DNA of 64,000 bases from Planoprotostelium fungivorum (GCA_003024175.1 MDYQ01000007.1:248001-312000); one strand, 5' to 3'. Shown: positions 22,401-36,462, counted from the stretch's first letter. The notes: generated by a model not told the origin, from the letters alone. Program-made: numbers and translations.

Positions 22401-25400
22401 ATCATCATCTCGAATTCGATCGATGTGACCTTTTCGTTTTGCTGTCTCCTTGTCACATCTTTGACATCGTTTCGTTCTCACCGGATTGGTTTCCTTATCG
22501 TACTTGTTCTTATCTTGTGTGATGTATAAAACTCTGGACGATGCACTCTCTGTCTTGATGTACATGTAAAAGATTCCCGATTTACTCTTCACCGGATCTA
22601 ACGTGTCCAATACATCCAACTCGACCGAGGCTGATGATGTTTCAGATGCACATCGAATCAAGGAGAGAGATGACTCACCTTTGATGCCGATTTGAGTGGA
22701 TGATAGCATGATGACTGGGTCGCTGGTGGGCAGATCCCAAGCATAATCCTTCTCTCCTTCGGCTGGGACAACGAAAGAAAGGTTCGCTGCATCCTTCACA
22801 CGTTTCAGTCATCGATGATGGGACATCACGATGAACGATGGATGTGGCATCATGATGGCTGATGGATTCAATTCACCTTCTGATGTGCTGTGATGTCGTA
22901 TTTCGTGTGGTTGACGATCTTGTATGGACTCTTCGTCTGTTCGCTGTTTCTCACTCTCACGACAGTCGTCGCTGATTCTTGATTGATTTCGATCGTGTAC
23001 AGCACGTAACTCTGATTGTGATCGTTCAACTTGACGTGGAAGGAGGACAACGCATCGATATTGAAGGGGCTCGACCTGATGCCCCGTGAGTCACATCGAT
23101 GATGTAAAGCTCACCAGTCACATCGACCATTCGCGATCTTGATGCAGATCTGTTCTTTCGTTCCCTCCTGTGAGATCCAACTATCGAACGTTGTGTGCTC
23201 CCCCGTTCTGATTCTACACTATTTCACATCATCAGACCAGAATCGATGTCATCGCATCATCACCTCCTTATCAATCGTTCCGTACTGCTTGATCAACAGA
23301 GTGGCATCACATCCGTTCTCGATGATGTACTTTGGCATGATTTCCACCACACGAGTTCGTGAGAACTGAACGATTCAACATCGATGTGAATGTAGACATC
23401 GACACCTTTCCTTCTGCGAGATAGAGAGAAGCACCGACTTGGTATTTCTGATGGTTGATGCCTTCGAAGGAGATGATACCCGTAGTTCCAACCGATTCGA
23501 TGTTGAAGGCCTGATCTCGTCATTCGATGTGATGCATTTGTTTCCCACCTTGGACCATTTGCCTTCTTCCTTTCCTTTCATCTTGATGCGATTACCGCCT
23601 GGCACATCGTTCGTGTAAGAGAACAAGATGGGCCTGAATCACGAATGAGAAGACATTCACAGTAGAACGATGAGATGAATCGAGATACATCGATGATGGA
23701 TGGAATGTAAATCGACGATGACGTGACCCACTTTGGTGATGCGGGGGCGTTGAACGTGGGCTCTCTCACGCCAGATCCGATGACTCTCTGTCTGAACTGA
23801 AGATCCATCGTGGAATGGTTGATGATCCAGTAGGGACAGTAGATGACCAACACGATGCCACCCTTGGTGGTGACCCGCTCGATGTGGAGGTTGATGAACG
23901 TCTCTCGCTCTCCCATCACCTTCGCTCGCATCAAGTTCTTCTTCTTCGAATCACTCTCCTCCGTACTGATGATCACCTGCACATCGTCGATTCGATTTTC
24001 ATCGATGTCTCCACTCACCGGCTTCGACTCTTGATAACCCTGCACCTTGATGGCGAGTTTCAATTGCTTCGCTGCGCTGACATCGTAGATTCCAACTCGA
24101 TCTCCACTGTTGATCTTCTTCATCGCTCCAGATTCATCGTGGTACAGTCTGTACTCTAGCTCTTCCGGCAGTGCATTCTCGATCATAACGGGTGATTGCA
24201 TGGTGATTTGAATCTCCGTGATGCCTTCTTCGGTTCGATTTGTTGTACCAGTCATCAATATGCGATTTCCATCGGATATCTTGATCGATTTCTACCACAC
24301 GTCAGATGATGAGACGATAAGTCGATGCATCGTGTCGATTGGATGAAGCATCACCTTGATGATCTGATTCGTCTTACCACCGCTCGATAAAGCCTTGAAG
24401 GCCTCCATCGAAAATGCACCGGGAGACGAAACGTTCCACGAGCTCGAATCATCAGCTCCCTTGATGATCATGATGCCTGTCTTCCATCAGCAGAGTCAGC
24501 GAGTGAGACATCACCCTTGTTGACAAAGGAGAGAGGGATGGGTGATTGTGAATCGGGGGTGATGGGACCTAATACGCAAGAGGGGAACTTGCTCGATTCA
24601 TCGGGAAAGAAGGCGACGTGAACGGAAAGGGTCGATGTGTTCATCATCGTGGCGGGTGATTGCAATGTGATCCACTTGCTGCCCTCTTCCACGGAGATCT
24701 AATCGAGAGGATGAGATTCAGATCGAGATCTCATCGAAATTTCATCGATGTCTCGTCGATGATTCACCTTGCAGAGGACAGGTACGGGAGAGCCTTCCAA
24801 AGAGAATTGTTGAGTTCCCACTTTGTCGAGAGAGAATTGAGGGATGATCGTGTTGTTTATCTTCACCGAGGCATATCTCACTGCGTGGTGATTCGATGCT
24901 TCCGATTTAGCCTGGATCGTGTTGTACCCGATGGCACATTCCTCGCCGTTTGCCATATCTCGACTCATCTGTTCTCATCAGTTTCTTCTATCTTCAGCTA
25001 TCATTTCTATATTGATTGCTTATATCTCTTCTATTGATCATATTCTTTCCATCGATTGCTTATATCCTTTCCATCAATCGCTTATATTCTTTCTCAAGTT
25101 CTCACCTCTTCCATCTTGATGGATATCTTTCCACCCGTCTTGTTGAAGATCCAATAAGGAGAGAAAGCTCTCTTCTCCTTCTCGTTCGTCTCTTTCTTCT
25201 CGACAAAGTAATCGCGATCCAAGATACTTCTCAGGGTGCCAAGGTTATCAATGAATGCGTGAGATAGATTGACGTTGAGGATGTCATTCGACTTCATAGA
25301 GATGTGCATCTGTGGTTCTCTTCTCTTCAGTGCCTGGATGCGTTCAACGATTATCGTTCTGTTTCATTGTACTCACGACGATCTTCATGGTGTAATCTTC

Positions 25401-28400
25401 GATGAGGGGTTCGAATTTAACGACAAAGTTGTTGTAATAATCGATGGATGTGCGGAATTCAACTGTGGCATCCATCTGTAAAGATCATCAACAACTGACG
25501 TGACGAGGACTAGATATCGATGTTAAATCGACAATGCGTGTGATCACGACTCACATCAGACGACCAATTTGCAACGGTGACCAAAGTATCAGCAACGGAG
25601 AGAGAGATGAGAGGAATCTTTCTCCCTTCGAAATCATTGATCAACGTCACATACACAGAAGGACAAGAGAATTGAAGCTGATGGAACGTCAATGAGGGTG
25701 AACGAGGATGAAAGAAGATCTCACCGATTCTCTCTTCGTGATCGATTTCTTGACCACGGCGACACTCTCCTCCTTCTCTTCTGGCTTGTGCACGGCTGTT
25801 GATTGTGATTCCGGTTGATATTTTTGGATCTCGCTCAATATACCCATGGCCAATTTGAAATCCTGAAATGGTTCAACTCTCATGGTGTTTGTAAGGAAAC
25901 AAAGAGGTTCGTCCTGTGTTTCGTATTCTGAAAAACGAGAGGAAGTAAGATAAAAGTCATCTCGTCTCACTTGATAGGTCACCACGAGACTGACCGGTTT
26001 CACTTTGACATTCACTCTCATGACGGAAGGTTGATTACTGTACACCATCGCAATATCCAACGGTCTCAATATCGAAGAGTTTTCATCGTTCTATCTTCAT
26101 CAGCTCACATTTCCATTATAGATCGATGAGATGTCTCACGTTCAGACCGGGGTAAAACACGAAAGCTTGAAAGTTGCGGACGTTGATTTCTGCGCTCTCG
26201 ATCGGCTCACTGCTGATGGCCACGTTGAACTCGTCTCCTCCTTCGCTCATGACGGATGAAGCTTCATCTACGTTGGCGAGGTAACGAACAAACACCGAAG
26301 TCTTCAGAACCATGGCTCTCGTGTTCGCCTTGCGTGGTTTGTGAGGTAAGACTAATTCCAGATGATTCAACTTGACATCGGCGATGAGAGTACTATCTGG
26401 TACAACGTTCTCCTTCTCTTTCTATCGAAAAGATCAGAATTCACGATTTGATGAAATTTGACGTCTTCACAAATAGTTGAAGAGATTCTGGTCTCTCACC
26501 TCTTCGATGACTTCGACTGGTTTCGGTTTCGGTTGAGACAAGTTCACCTCGTGACGATTCAATTTCGTGAAAACGAAACGAATGGACTCACCTTGGCCAG
26601 AGGAGTGAGGAAGAAATTCAAGATGGCAAAGAGAGTATCGGGCACGACATAGACGGCGGGACTGTTGACTTCGAGTTGGATGCGTTGATCACCCAACGAA
26701 GACTTGCTATAATCGACGGTCATCAAGTGTTTCGAGCTGCTGATGGATCCACAATCGATGATATTCCTGAACTCGTTGCGTGATTCCATTCGTTTGTCTG
26801 TCAGTGACATGCGATGTACGTAGACTTGGGCTTTCATCGAGTTATCCGTGTACATCTGATGAACGTTCAGCCTCGTCATCCATCGTCGATTCGTCTTCAC
26901 CTTGCTCGATAGGGTCAGGTGATTGATTTGAAAAGAAGCGATGGCGTCGTCTGGTTTGATGGCTGTCCCCGGAATGATGACGAGCGAGATCTTCTCTAGA
27001 GTGATTTCTACCACGGCCAGCTGTGCTGCCTCTCTCTGCATGATATCAGGTCTCTCTTCTGTCTTTGACTCACCCCCATCGTCGATGCGATCAATTGTGT
27101 CTTTAATCTGTCCTTCTTCTTCTCCTTCTTGATGGGCGTCGCAGCTGCTTCTACCTTCTCCTCCACTACTTGCTTCACCTTCTCACTTGCGTTGATGTCT
27201 TGACCTGACATCGCCGATGAGTCGTGATGTGAGAGATAGATGAGATGATTTCACCTTCTTTCAGATTTCCGTTGAGAGTGGATAAGATCAATTCCATTTG
27301 TGTCTCTGTGAATTGGAAATTGATCGAAGAGATGTCACTCTTGACAGAAAATTGAGGCAAGTAATCGTTGTACTTGATGTCGATCAATCGTGTGACAAAC
27401 AGTTCGATCTTGACGTCCTTTAACAGAGGAACGGCCACTAGATTCTCTTCATCCGCAGAGCTGAGAGGGTGAGGAGAGAAGGTGAATCCATACTGACCTC
27501 GACAGCTTCATCTCGGGGAGAGAGTTGATGTAAGAGCGAACGTTGATCGATGTGATGGTCATATGAAGGACATCCAACTCGATGTTATTGTTGTCTCCCG
27601 CAGACTGATCGATATCAATCGAGTGTGATGACATCACATCGTGATGAATCAGACGATTCGGATGATAACGAAGAGACGAATGAGATTCGATCACCTTGGA
27701 GTCGAACGAATTGGTGAGGGTCAATTCACCCAACTCTACTAGGATCTTCTCTGATGAATTTGAATCACGTGGAATCAATATCTGAGGTGTTCTGATCTGA
27801 ACGTCCAATTTGATGCGGACCACCTTCTCCTTCGGCCTTCTCATCGTCAATCCTCCACATCACGATTTCTCCACATCATGATTTCTCCACATCGATGATT
27901 GACTCACTCTGGAACGTTCGATTTCTTCTTGGGTGTGAGGCTGACCGAATTTCTGATCGAGTTCCTGACCATCATCGTGGCTCTCTTCATTCTATGATTC
28001 GAGATGCTTGCCGCCTTATCTTCCTTCTCCATGGACTGTAGAGTCTTCATCAGGTGACCCTGTAGATCCACATCAGCCACGTCATCCATCACACGCGACA
28101 CACTTGTAGGAAATACTGCTGGAGCTGAGTGACGAAACCATTTAAGAAGACGAGACGTATGGATCTCATGGATAGGTTGGCGTACATATCGTAATTGGGA
28201 TAACCTCACACGTGAGTCAGTCTCTTCTCTCGTAGGTGGACTCACCTTGCACCGTTGGATCGTACGTGTTGTAATGGAAATCGAGCATGTTCCTCTGACT
28301 CTGATCTCTCGTCTCGTCGGTCACCACAGATAAGATCTGTTGATATCTCGCGGCTCCCAGCACGTTGACCAATTCCATGTCTTCGATCGAGCCCTTCAAT

Positions 28401-31400
28401 CGATCGTTGAGAAACGAAAAGATTGAAAGGATTTAGAGAAGAGAGATCTCACCATGGCTTCCATGATCTTATCGTACATTTGGAGGTGGACTTCGATGTT
28501 TTTGATGGAGAATTCGGTGATGACTTGTTCGTTATCGTTGAGCATGATGCTGATCTGCTTGATGTTCGCGGACACCTTTCACTCGTCAGAAGACAAGTGG
28601 ATGTGATCTCACCTTCATGGTGATGTCTGATCTCGGCTTGACTTTCTGCTCTTGTCTCCTCTTCACCGCAGCCGCTGTGGTCGTTCAATCGATTATTCAG
28701 ATTGAATCGATTCTATTATAATGAAGACGAGATGAGATCTCACCGTTCACGATCGTCCCTCTCGGTGTGACTTCACCAGAAGTTTCTGTGGGCAACGAAT
28801 CTTTGTTATTCGTGGCAATTCTGTCATCATGAATACACCACACGTCCAAATTATTCTCTCACATGTCGAGCAGAGGTAGATACTGCTTCAGGCCCACTCT
28901 CATCAACAGAGCTAATGCACCTTGATTGACCACGATCCACAGGGAGTCGAAGTGGAAATCGACCTGAAGTGTGTTCATTGAGTGATGTGAGTGATGGATC
29001 ACCTGTGATTCGATCTTGGTCTGTTCGTAGTCTGGGGACTCCTTGTCCATCTTGTGGAATCGAATCTTCACCAGATGTGACACGTCATCATCTTCTTCTG
29101 TACATCGAATTCAGAACGATATCACATCGACGACAAAATCACATCGAGATGATATCACATCGAGGATGAGATATGAATGATTATCATTCTTATTTTACAG
29201 TGAAAAAAGATGTAGTGTGATGTGACTCACCTTGCATGTCGATACCGGAGCTAGTGATCAAGTGTCTGCTGTTCGGACCATCGCAGCCGATTAAATCTTC
29301 CAATTGAAGGAAACTCAATTGAACCGACGCAGTCATATCGTAAGTGCGTTGCAAGAAAGTGGCAGTCAAATGATCCAACGAGAACTGTTTCGTTGAATGG
29401 TGGAGACAAACGAATGGATCACCTTGATGAATTCGACTTCGCGCTTGTTGTCATCGTGAGATAGAATGACGTTCACTTGTTCGATTTGAAATTTGGCATC
29501 GATGAGAACTCTCTTGTGAAGTCTCGATCTCTCTTCCTCGGTCAACTGGCTGACTCTATCGGCGATACTGTACATCGTTACAACGATGAAATGAAAATGT
29601 GAACACTCTACGCTCATCATCACGACTCACATTGGAATTTCGACTGGTTTACTATTGGAAGGCCCTTTGGGTAAGGTGATCGATGCCCTGGGATTCGACT
29701 TGACTTGCTCCAACTTGGACGTATCGGACGCGATGAACACCTGTTCTCCATCAGTATCACGACTAGATCACAAAGAATACCTTGAGTAATCTCAACAGTT
29801 GAGCTGTCTTCTTGGGTGATACGTTGATCTGAAATTTGGGTAGGACACCCTCCACCCTGCGTTCGCCATTCAGTGTATTCCATTTTGATGTCACGGATGT
29901 AGAAGATGAGAACTCACTTCATCTTGCTGAGTGTCACTTCATTCGGGTCGATGCAATTGAAGAAAGAGACGAGAACGCTGATCTCTTCGATGAGATGCAT
30001 GTGGTATTTCTTCTGCTCCTGTATTGATTCTTCAGTCGATGGATCATATTGAAGATTATCACCTCTAATTTGAGCCATTCTTGTGATGCCTTCGGTACCA
30101 GCAGGACCTTTTATTTCATTTTAATCTCACGTCACGTGGACACCATTCGACTCACGTGTACTTTCGTCAGGGAGATGTCAAATTTGTCGTAGAAATCTCG
30201 CTCAGATCTCACGTCCGATCTCTCGCGTTGTAGATCGGTCGAGATCTCCAATCTACCCAGATCTACCACTAAGAGAGATGTGTCCTTGTGTCTCACATCT
30301 TCCGGGATGATGATTCGAGGCGCCTACACAATTGAATCACATCGACGATTTGAATGTTGATCACCTTCAGGCTGAGCTTGAGATCGATGGTCTTGTGGCT
30401 GGCGATGATGTCAGCCAGCTGGGCTTGACCTGATTGAGTGAGAGCCCTCGCACTCTCTTTCGCTTTGTCTCTTATCTCAGTGGCCACCATCACTTCTCCC
30501 TCAGGTTCGAACGTTTGAGCTATCAAGTATAAACCAATCGACGATGTGAATGGATGAATCGTCGATGTGTGAATGTGAATCGATGAGAGGGGAGGTTCAC
30601 CTAGCTTGACTAAGAGAGTGTGATTGACAAAGACATCGTTCGAATCGATTTTCAAATCGACGGCGAGATCTGCGTGATGATCGAGGGGATTCAGATCGAC
30701 TTCTATCAGCAAGAGAGCATCTTCGCTGGCTTGGTTGCTTCTTGTGATCATCTTGGGATATAAACTGTTCTTCGTCCATCGGTCCATCACTTCGATGGAT
30801 CCGATACTCAATTTCGCCTGATGTTCGTCATTCATCATCGATTCACAGCTCGATATCAATCGATATGTCGATGTGAGGTGAGGTGAGATGATGTGATGTG
30901 ATGTGAGATGATGTGATGTGATGTGAGATGATGTGATGTGATGTGAGATGATGTGATGTGATGTGAGATGATGTGATGTCGATTTGGATTTGATTCAATA
31001 CCTTCAGACCCGAACCACGAATGTGAGCAGAAGCTCCGATGTTCGTGATGCTTCCGTGGATGATCTCTCCATCCCCCTCACTTCCTATGACTCTCAACGA
31101 TGCCTCCTTCACTTGTACCTTTCCCTTCATCTTGACATACTGTCTCTTGTCATTCCTCTCATCCACTTTGAAATCTTTCACTTCTCTCGGTAGCTCGGTG
31201 AACTCCATGGCTTCGGAATAATCGATGGCGTGATACAATTCGTTCCTCTGTTCTTCACTCAACTGGATCATGGCTCTCTCCTCTTTCGTGTTAGTGGATG
31301 AACCACCGAACCAGCCTCCGAACCATCCTCGGTTCTTCTTCTCCTTCGCATCCACTTCCTCTGCATTCTGCTGTTCGACTTTCAACTCGGCATCACCCAG

Positions 31401-33062
31401 CGAACGGAAGCTGTTTCGAATGAGACGAATTCTGTCACATTCCACGTGTGTCTCTCACAATAAGATGTCGTTGATGTCCAGGATGTCTTCTTCTAGTTCT
31501 TTCATTCGGTCCTCTCCCTTCTTCTTCAATGGTTTCAACTGTCTCGATTGTCAGCCGGTCATGAGATGCATCTCCTCACCCATTTCTTGCCTTGAGCGCG
31601 TTTGTACAGAGAGATGTATTCCTTTCTCAACGTTCTCCTCTGCAACATGAAAGCCCACGATTTTCGCTTGATCTTGTCACGAATGGGGTTCAATATGGCA
31701 TTACCGGCATATTTCCACCATATCCTCGCTCCTGCAGGTGTGTTGGGTCTTATTTTAGGCCTGAACTTTAGATTCTACAGAGAAGGTCATGTTTCTATGC
31801 ACATCCATGTTTCTTTCACCTCCTTCACTCTCTCGAACGAAGCCAGAGAATCGACGAGCTTGAGTACCGTTTGATATTGGATCTTCTCTACTCCCAAATT
31901 GATGTTTTCAAAGACGAGCTCTGCCGCGATCTTCGGTACGTTCATGTCTGGCAGATCTGACGACAGATGAGTCAGAGTCCATCGTTTCGTTCTCACCGGC
32001 CGTATTGATGACGAGACGTAAGGCAGCTGATATTGGACTGACGACGAAATGATGAGGTGCAGACCTTTCCTCTGAACAGATCTGATGATGTCATTCCACG
32101 TCATCACTCTGGATTCACCTCTCGATTCATCCTCTCCTTCAAGGTAGTGAGTCCCTCGCTCTCCTTCGTGACCGTTTTCATTGGATCCATGTAAACAGAG
32201 AGGCTCGATAGTTTGGCCAACTTGTGGATGAGCTTACCGCTGTTTCCTTCGATGAAGATCTCTCGCCACTCTTCGTCCGTCGAGCTGACGGCCACTCTGT
32301 CGATACAAAATCCGATGGAGAAGGGAAACTGTGAGGAACGTCATCAGATGATGGAGATGGTGAGATCATCACGTTCGGGTTGGTCAGATCGTCTTCGATC
32401 CGAACGTGGATCTGTGAGATGTCGATCTGGATGTTGTCGATGATCTTTGTCGCCATCTTCGCGACGAAACCGTCTGACTTGTCTTGGGCCGTTTCGTTCT
32501 TGATGCTCTTCATCAGCTCTGCATTGTCGATCCTCGCCCTCTTGGCGGTGGCATTCCTCTTCTTCTCCGCCTTCTCATCGTATTCGCCGTAAGAATGGAA
32601 TTGTGGCCTCAACACGACGAGGACTTCACTGACCTGTTTGATCATTATGGTTGGATGTTATGTGAAGATGGATATACCTGAACGACCACAGGCTTCGATT
32701 TCAAAGACTGCCATGGAACTTTCAATACGAGCTTGCCGATAATTCCTGTCCTTCGTTCAAAATTGTGAAGGAGTGGAGATGAACGATTACCGTGTTTCAA
32801 TTCGAAGGGTAGACCGAGATTGTTGAGGGCATCTTTATTGATCTCTAGATCTTGGAGTACGACATCACCTACGACGATCAGAAGCTGACACTGACGAAGA
32901 TGAAAACGAGCGATCGTCGCACCTCCCCAGATTCCTATCTTGAGTCCATCTCGGTTGAGATTCTTGATGTAGTCTCCCTGTGGACGATCAATGAAAGAAT
33001 CTGATGGATCCACCCACGAGATATTTGAGTAATAGATCGGAGACTATCCCCTCGAACACCAT
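19453..33062 (-). CDS. VPS13: VPS13 bridge-like lipid transfer protein
   Basis: A 13.6-kb gene with several dozen short exons. Exon 1 (33062-33018) encodes MVFEGIVSDLLLKYL and joins GDYIKNLNRDGLKIGIWGG then DVVLQDLEINKDAL, the chorein N-terminus. The middle is the long repetitive beta-groove. Near 23.8 kb lies the VAB/SHR-binding motif (VIYCPYWIINHSTMDLQFRQ). Around 20.4-21.2 kb is the VPS13-C signature ADFLGNPVGLFNSFSKGVGDF with FFEPAAGLIEGP, LSSGIKGG and GLIRGIGKGLVGLP. A PH-like C-terminal domain follows, and the last exon ends MEEEPHSPGNVDLP at 19453. VPS13 moves bulk phospholipid between organelles at contact sites. The gene is head-to-head with TYSND1. Many introns carry ATCACATC/GATGTGAT repeats. 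Exon-by-exon limits were not all fixed. Confidence 0.95.
20130..20250. repeat. Minisatellite in a VPS13 intron
   Basis: The unit AGAAGTTATAGAAGACAAGAG recurs in tandem (about 24-bp period, three full copies) inside a purine-rich intron of VPS13. The plus strand is almost entirely A/G. Confidence 0.85.
30868..30982. repeat. Minisatellite in a VPS13 intron
   Basis: Tandem copies of GATGTGATGTGATGTGAGAT (20-bp period, about five) between coding exons of VPS13. A looser version of the same repeat is at about 21928-21980 in another intron. On the coding strand these read ATCTCACATCACATC, which resembles donor-flanking intron sequence used elsewhere in this gene. Confidence 0.85.
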
Positions 33063-33132
33063 GAGGTTAGTTCAGACAAGAGATCTCTCTTTGTCTTTTC
33101 TCTCTCCTTACGTGATTCTGAAAAAATCGCAG
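33063..33132. promoter_or_regulatory. Very short bidirectional promoter, VPS13 / TYSND1
   Basis: The VPS13 ATG (33062, minus) and the favoured TYSND1 ATG (33133, plus) are 70 bp apart. An earlier plus-strand ATG at 33061 overlaps the VPS13 ATG as the four bases CATG. Any core promoter for both genes must lie in this interval or inside the opposing coding region. Confidence 0.6.
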
Positions 33133-35328
33133 ATGCGAACGCCAGACACAGATCACACGGCATCACATCACGTCGTTGACATAACAACGTGGATGAGACA
33201 CGAGAGCTGGACGAATGGATCTTCTGTGAGCATCCGAATCAGTGGACCAGATCCCAGGAGCACAAAACAAACATCACGACCATTTTATCTTCCAATGAAT
33301 CTAGATACTGGTCTTGAAGACGGTTCCCTCTGTTATTCTGTCTCTGGGTTTCTCTTATCACCCGGTGAGCGATTTGATTGTGTAAGCTGATCCTCATTTC
33401 CCCTCAGGTGTGGTCGTGACAACAGCAACAGCCGTCACACCTTTCATTAATCATGAGAAGGTGAATCGATTAGGTATGATTGGATGAATTTACCCAATCG
33501 ACAAAGGAAGGTCCCATCTCATTGATAGACTCCGTCATCATGGAGGCTAGAGACCGAGATGGAGTCTGGGAGAGGATGAGATGTGTCAACATCATTGAGA
33601 TCCCCGAGATCAGGAGATCATTGAACACCCTTCTGGGAGGTCTTTCTGAATTCGAGCGAAGCTGGAGATTAGCCTGGCTAGTGCCGAGAGGGGATACACC
33701 CATCAACCAACGAACGCAGTCGATGTGGTCATCCATCGCCGTCTTGTCCTTCGATCGAAAATTCATCTCAGATGATCCGACTCCAATGAATGTCGGAAGA
33801 GTCAACGTGCGCGACGACATTTACATCGTAGGATCTCCGTTCGGTGTCTATAACGACAGTCTCAATCACTCGGTGGTGGGAGGCATCATCAGCAATCAGA
33901 TCGAATGTGATGGAGCGACCGGCCTCATCCTCTCAGACTCTAAATGTTTCCCCGGAATGGAGGGAGCGCCCGTCTATCGTTCCGATTCCATCATCGGCGT
34001 GAGTCACGGACATCTTCCTTCGCATCATCCGAAATCACATGTCGTTCGATTTTATTTTATTCTCCATCCCTTACGCTGATTTATCGTTCGGTAGATGTTA
34101 CTGCCTCCCATCATGAGGAGAGATCGTTATCCAGTCAAATTCACATTCATCGCTCCCATACAGCCCATCCTCTGTTCTCTTGGATCCGTCGTGCAGAACA
34201 TCTCGAAAGAGGTAGACAAGGGGAGATTTCAGATGGAGGACAATCTCGTGGCATTACAGTACGACTCTTCGTGGGCATCTGGCTTCGTATTCCATCCAGG
34301 CTGTATCTTACGTCTCTTCGATTCCTTCTTCATTTTCATCTCCTTGACTTTCTAGACATCATCACCAACGCTCATCTCATTCGACCGCATCATCAGGTGA
34401 CATCATCATCTCCCCCTTCTTCGACTCAAACAAAGACAGAAAGACAAAAAAGTGGACGAGAAGAACGTCCGAATTCGAGTTCGAACGAATCAAGTGAAGG
34501 AGAGACAATTCGAAGCCAAGCTCATCTGGACGTCTACAACCGAACTAGACATCGCCATATTGCGCTACGATTCCAATCTATTCCCCGTGTCAAAGAGCAG
34601 CATCTCATCAGAGCTTCATCAGGGTCAGCCCATCTACGTCTTGTGAGTTCTTGTGGAAGGAGAAGACTGATGAGAGATAGAGGCTATCCCATCTTTGAGC
34701 CGGGAAACATTCCACCCACTTGGAGTTCAGGTATCATCCAAAAGATCACGACATATAGAGGGCAACCCATCATCATACAGACAAGGTGAGTTTCGATGTT
34801 CGATCATTCAAATCAAGCACGTCGATCGACATCCATCTATACATGGATGAGAGAATGAAAGACTGCGGATGTGAAATTTCGACTCGATAAGGATGAGAAT
34901 TGAATGAAAGATCAGTGCGGCCGTACACCGAGGTAACAGTGGAGGCATGCTGATGAATCGGTGAGTCATTAAAATCAATTAAAAACTCATTTTATTTCAG
35001 AGACGGCCAGGTGCTCGGCATCGTTACATCGAACACGACGCTCAACCTTCCAACCGATTTTGAAGCACCAGAAGGAATGTCTGAAGAGCCCGCCTGGGAG
35101 GAGATTAAGAGGAGGAAGGCTCTCGTTCTAGCCCGGCTCAACTTCAGCATACCCTGTCAAGAGCTGTCGGTTCTCTTCTCTGGAGAATTCGAGAAGATAG
35201 CGGAGGGGGATGATGAGTCGGTTCAAAAGTGGATCGGAGAGAGACTGGGGAAGAAGGACGAGCAGAAGGCGAAATTGTGGGAGTGGAGGGATGTAGATGA
35301 AGAGAGGCCAATACAATCGAAATTGTAA
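33133..35328 (+). CDS. TYSND1: Peroxisomal leader-peptide processing protease TYSND1/DEG15
   Basis: Nine exons: 33133-33364, 33408-33460, 33507-33998, 34095-34302, 34356-34396, 34440-34642, 34681-34785, 34916-34960, 35001-35328. The product is 568 aa (human 566), which favours this start over the in-frame ATG at 33061. Family features: VGSPFGVYNDSLNHSVVGG and CFPGMEGAPV in the N-terminal half, then the trypsin-like domain with SSWASGFVFHPGYIITNAH (catalytic His), TELDIAILR (Asp) and AVHRGNSGGML (Ser in GNSGG). The domain closes with VLGIVTSNT. The protein ends QSKL, a canonical PTS1, as in the human enzyme. TYSND1/DEG15 trims PTS2 leaders and some PTS1 beta-oxidation enzymes inside peroxisomes. 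Confidence 0.93.
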
Positions 35329-35585
35329 TCGTGTTGCCTTCATTCAACTTGCATCTCATTCTTCTGGATGCCTGCTGATCTATTTCTATTCAGTTTCTTA
35401 CGCGCAGAAAACTGAACATCCAAGAAAGTCTCGCTGATGTATTCAGGTAAGTTCGAGAGCTTAGACACCATCGTTGAAGAGTAAGAGAAGGCTTCAAATC
35501 GTTTCACGAATGAACATCGTTTCACGCGTTACAGTGTCGAGAGAGATCTTCCATCTGAAGGAAATCTTATTCCACCACGGAATTA

Positions 35586-36027
35586 TTACTCAGGGAGAAC
35601 GGCCTGAAACAAGACGAGAACGCCGACCACGTTGACGTGAAAGTGTTCGTTCAGGTCTTCGAGGGGAACATCCTTCAATAGGTAACCTAAGACAGCGATA
35701 CCAGCGTTGGCGATGACGTAGTCGAGACCTCCATATCGCTGAACGAGAGTGAGATGGATGACACGTGGAGCGATGTCTAACCTTCTCGATGGCAGCTGCT
35801 ACTTCTCTGGCCTGTTCGACAGAGCCAGAAGTGAGCTTGACGATGTGCAAGTTGTTGTGCTCTGCCGCCAACTTCTGCAGCTCTGTTGCCTTGGCTGGAT
35901 CTCTGGCACCAGCGTAGACGACCACGTCGGGTCTTGTGATGACGTTCTTGACTAAGCCGAAGCCGATACCGCGATTAGCTCCAGAAATGAGCCAAATCTT
36001 CTGGTTAGTGTTTGAAGGGATGCTCAT
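35586..36027 (-). pseudogene. N-terminal half of a short-chain dehydrogenase (split by inversion)
   Basis: Exons 36027-35782 and 35738-35586 encode MSIPSNTNQKIWLISGANRGIGFG (cofactor-binding TGxxxGxG variant), then ARDPAKATELQKLA, RYGGLDYVIANAGIAVLGYL (NAG motif) and EHFHVNVVGVLVLFQAVLPE, then stop. The catalytic Tyr-Lys half is absent downstream on this strand: nothing resembling it occurs between 35329 and 35585. The missing half is found instead on the opposite strand, starting about 430 bp to the right of this start codon. The family is that of fungal and amoebal ketoreductase-like SDRs (sniffer/C-factor group). This fragment alone should not be an active enzyme, though it could still be transcribed. 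Confidence 0.7.
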
Positions 36028-36462
36028 CGTGCTGATCGGAAGGGTGGGTGATCGATTATGATGGAGATCGAGAAATAGGGTCACAGCGGCGATGTAAGGA
36101 GGCGGTCGGTTGATTTCGTCATCAAAGATGAAGCCCGAGGAGCTCCGTGTAATCCTCCGAGATCAATGTCGTCATCCGAACTCAGAATGTCATTTTCTTG
36201 AAGTAAATTGGATCACCTTGATCGTTATGAGAGGATGTTTGATTCCTCACCGTATTGTGAACTGATGGTGATTGCGGCTCCTCTAATCCAAGAGTACCAC
36301 ATCTGATCTAAGATATACTTGAACTCGTTTCACCTCTTGCTTCACCATCCGAGCATCCTGAGAGCCTGCCTCCGATTCATATCAGTGTATGAAGATCTCC
36401 CAAATAAGATGAAGCTGTAATCTTGGACAGATTGTTTTATCCTTTGGTCAGAATGCTCAGGT

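Noticed and set aside
30868-30982. Regular repeat resembling a CRISPR array
   Set aside because: Direct tandem units without unique spacers, inside an intron of a eukaryotic gene.
33061-33132. TYSND1 start at the ATG overlapping the VPS13 ATG
   Set aside because: It would add 24 residues with no family similarity; the ATG at 33133 gives a length almost equal to the human protein.
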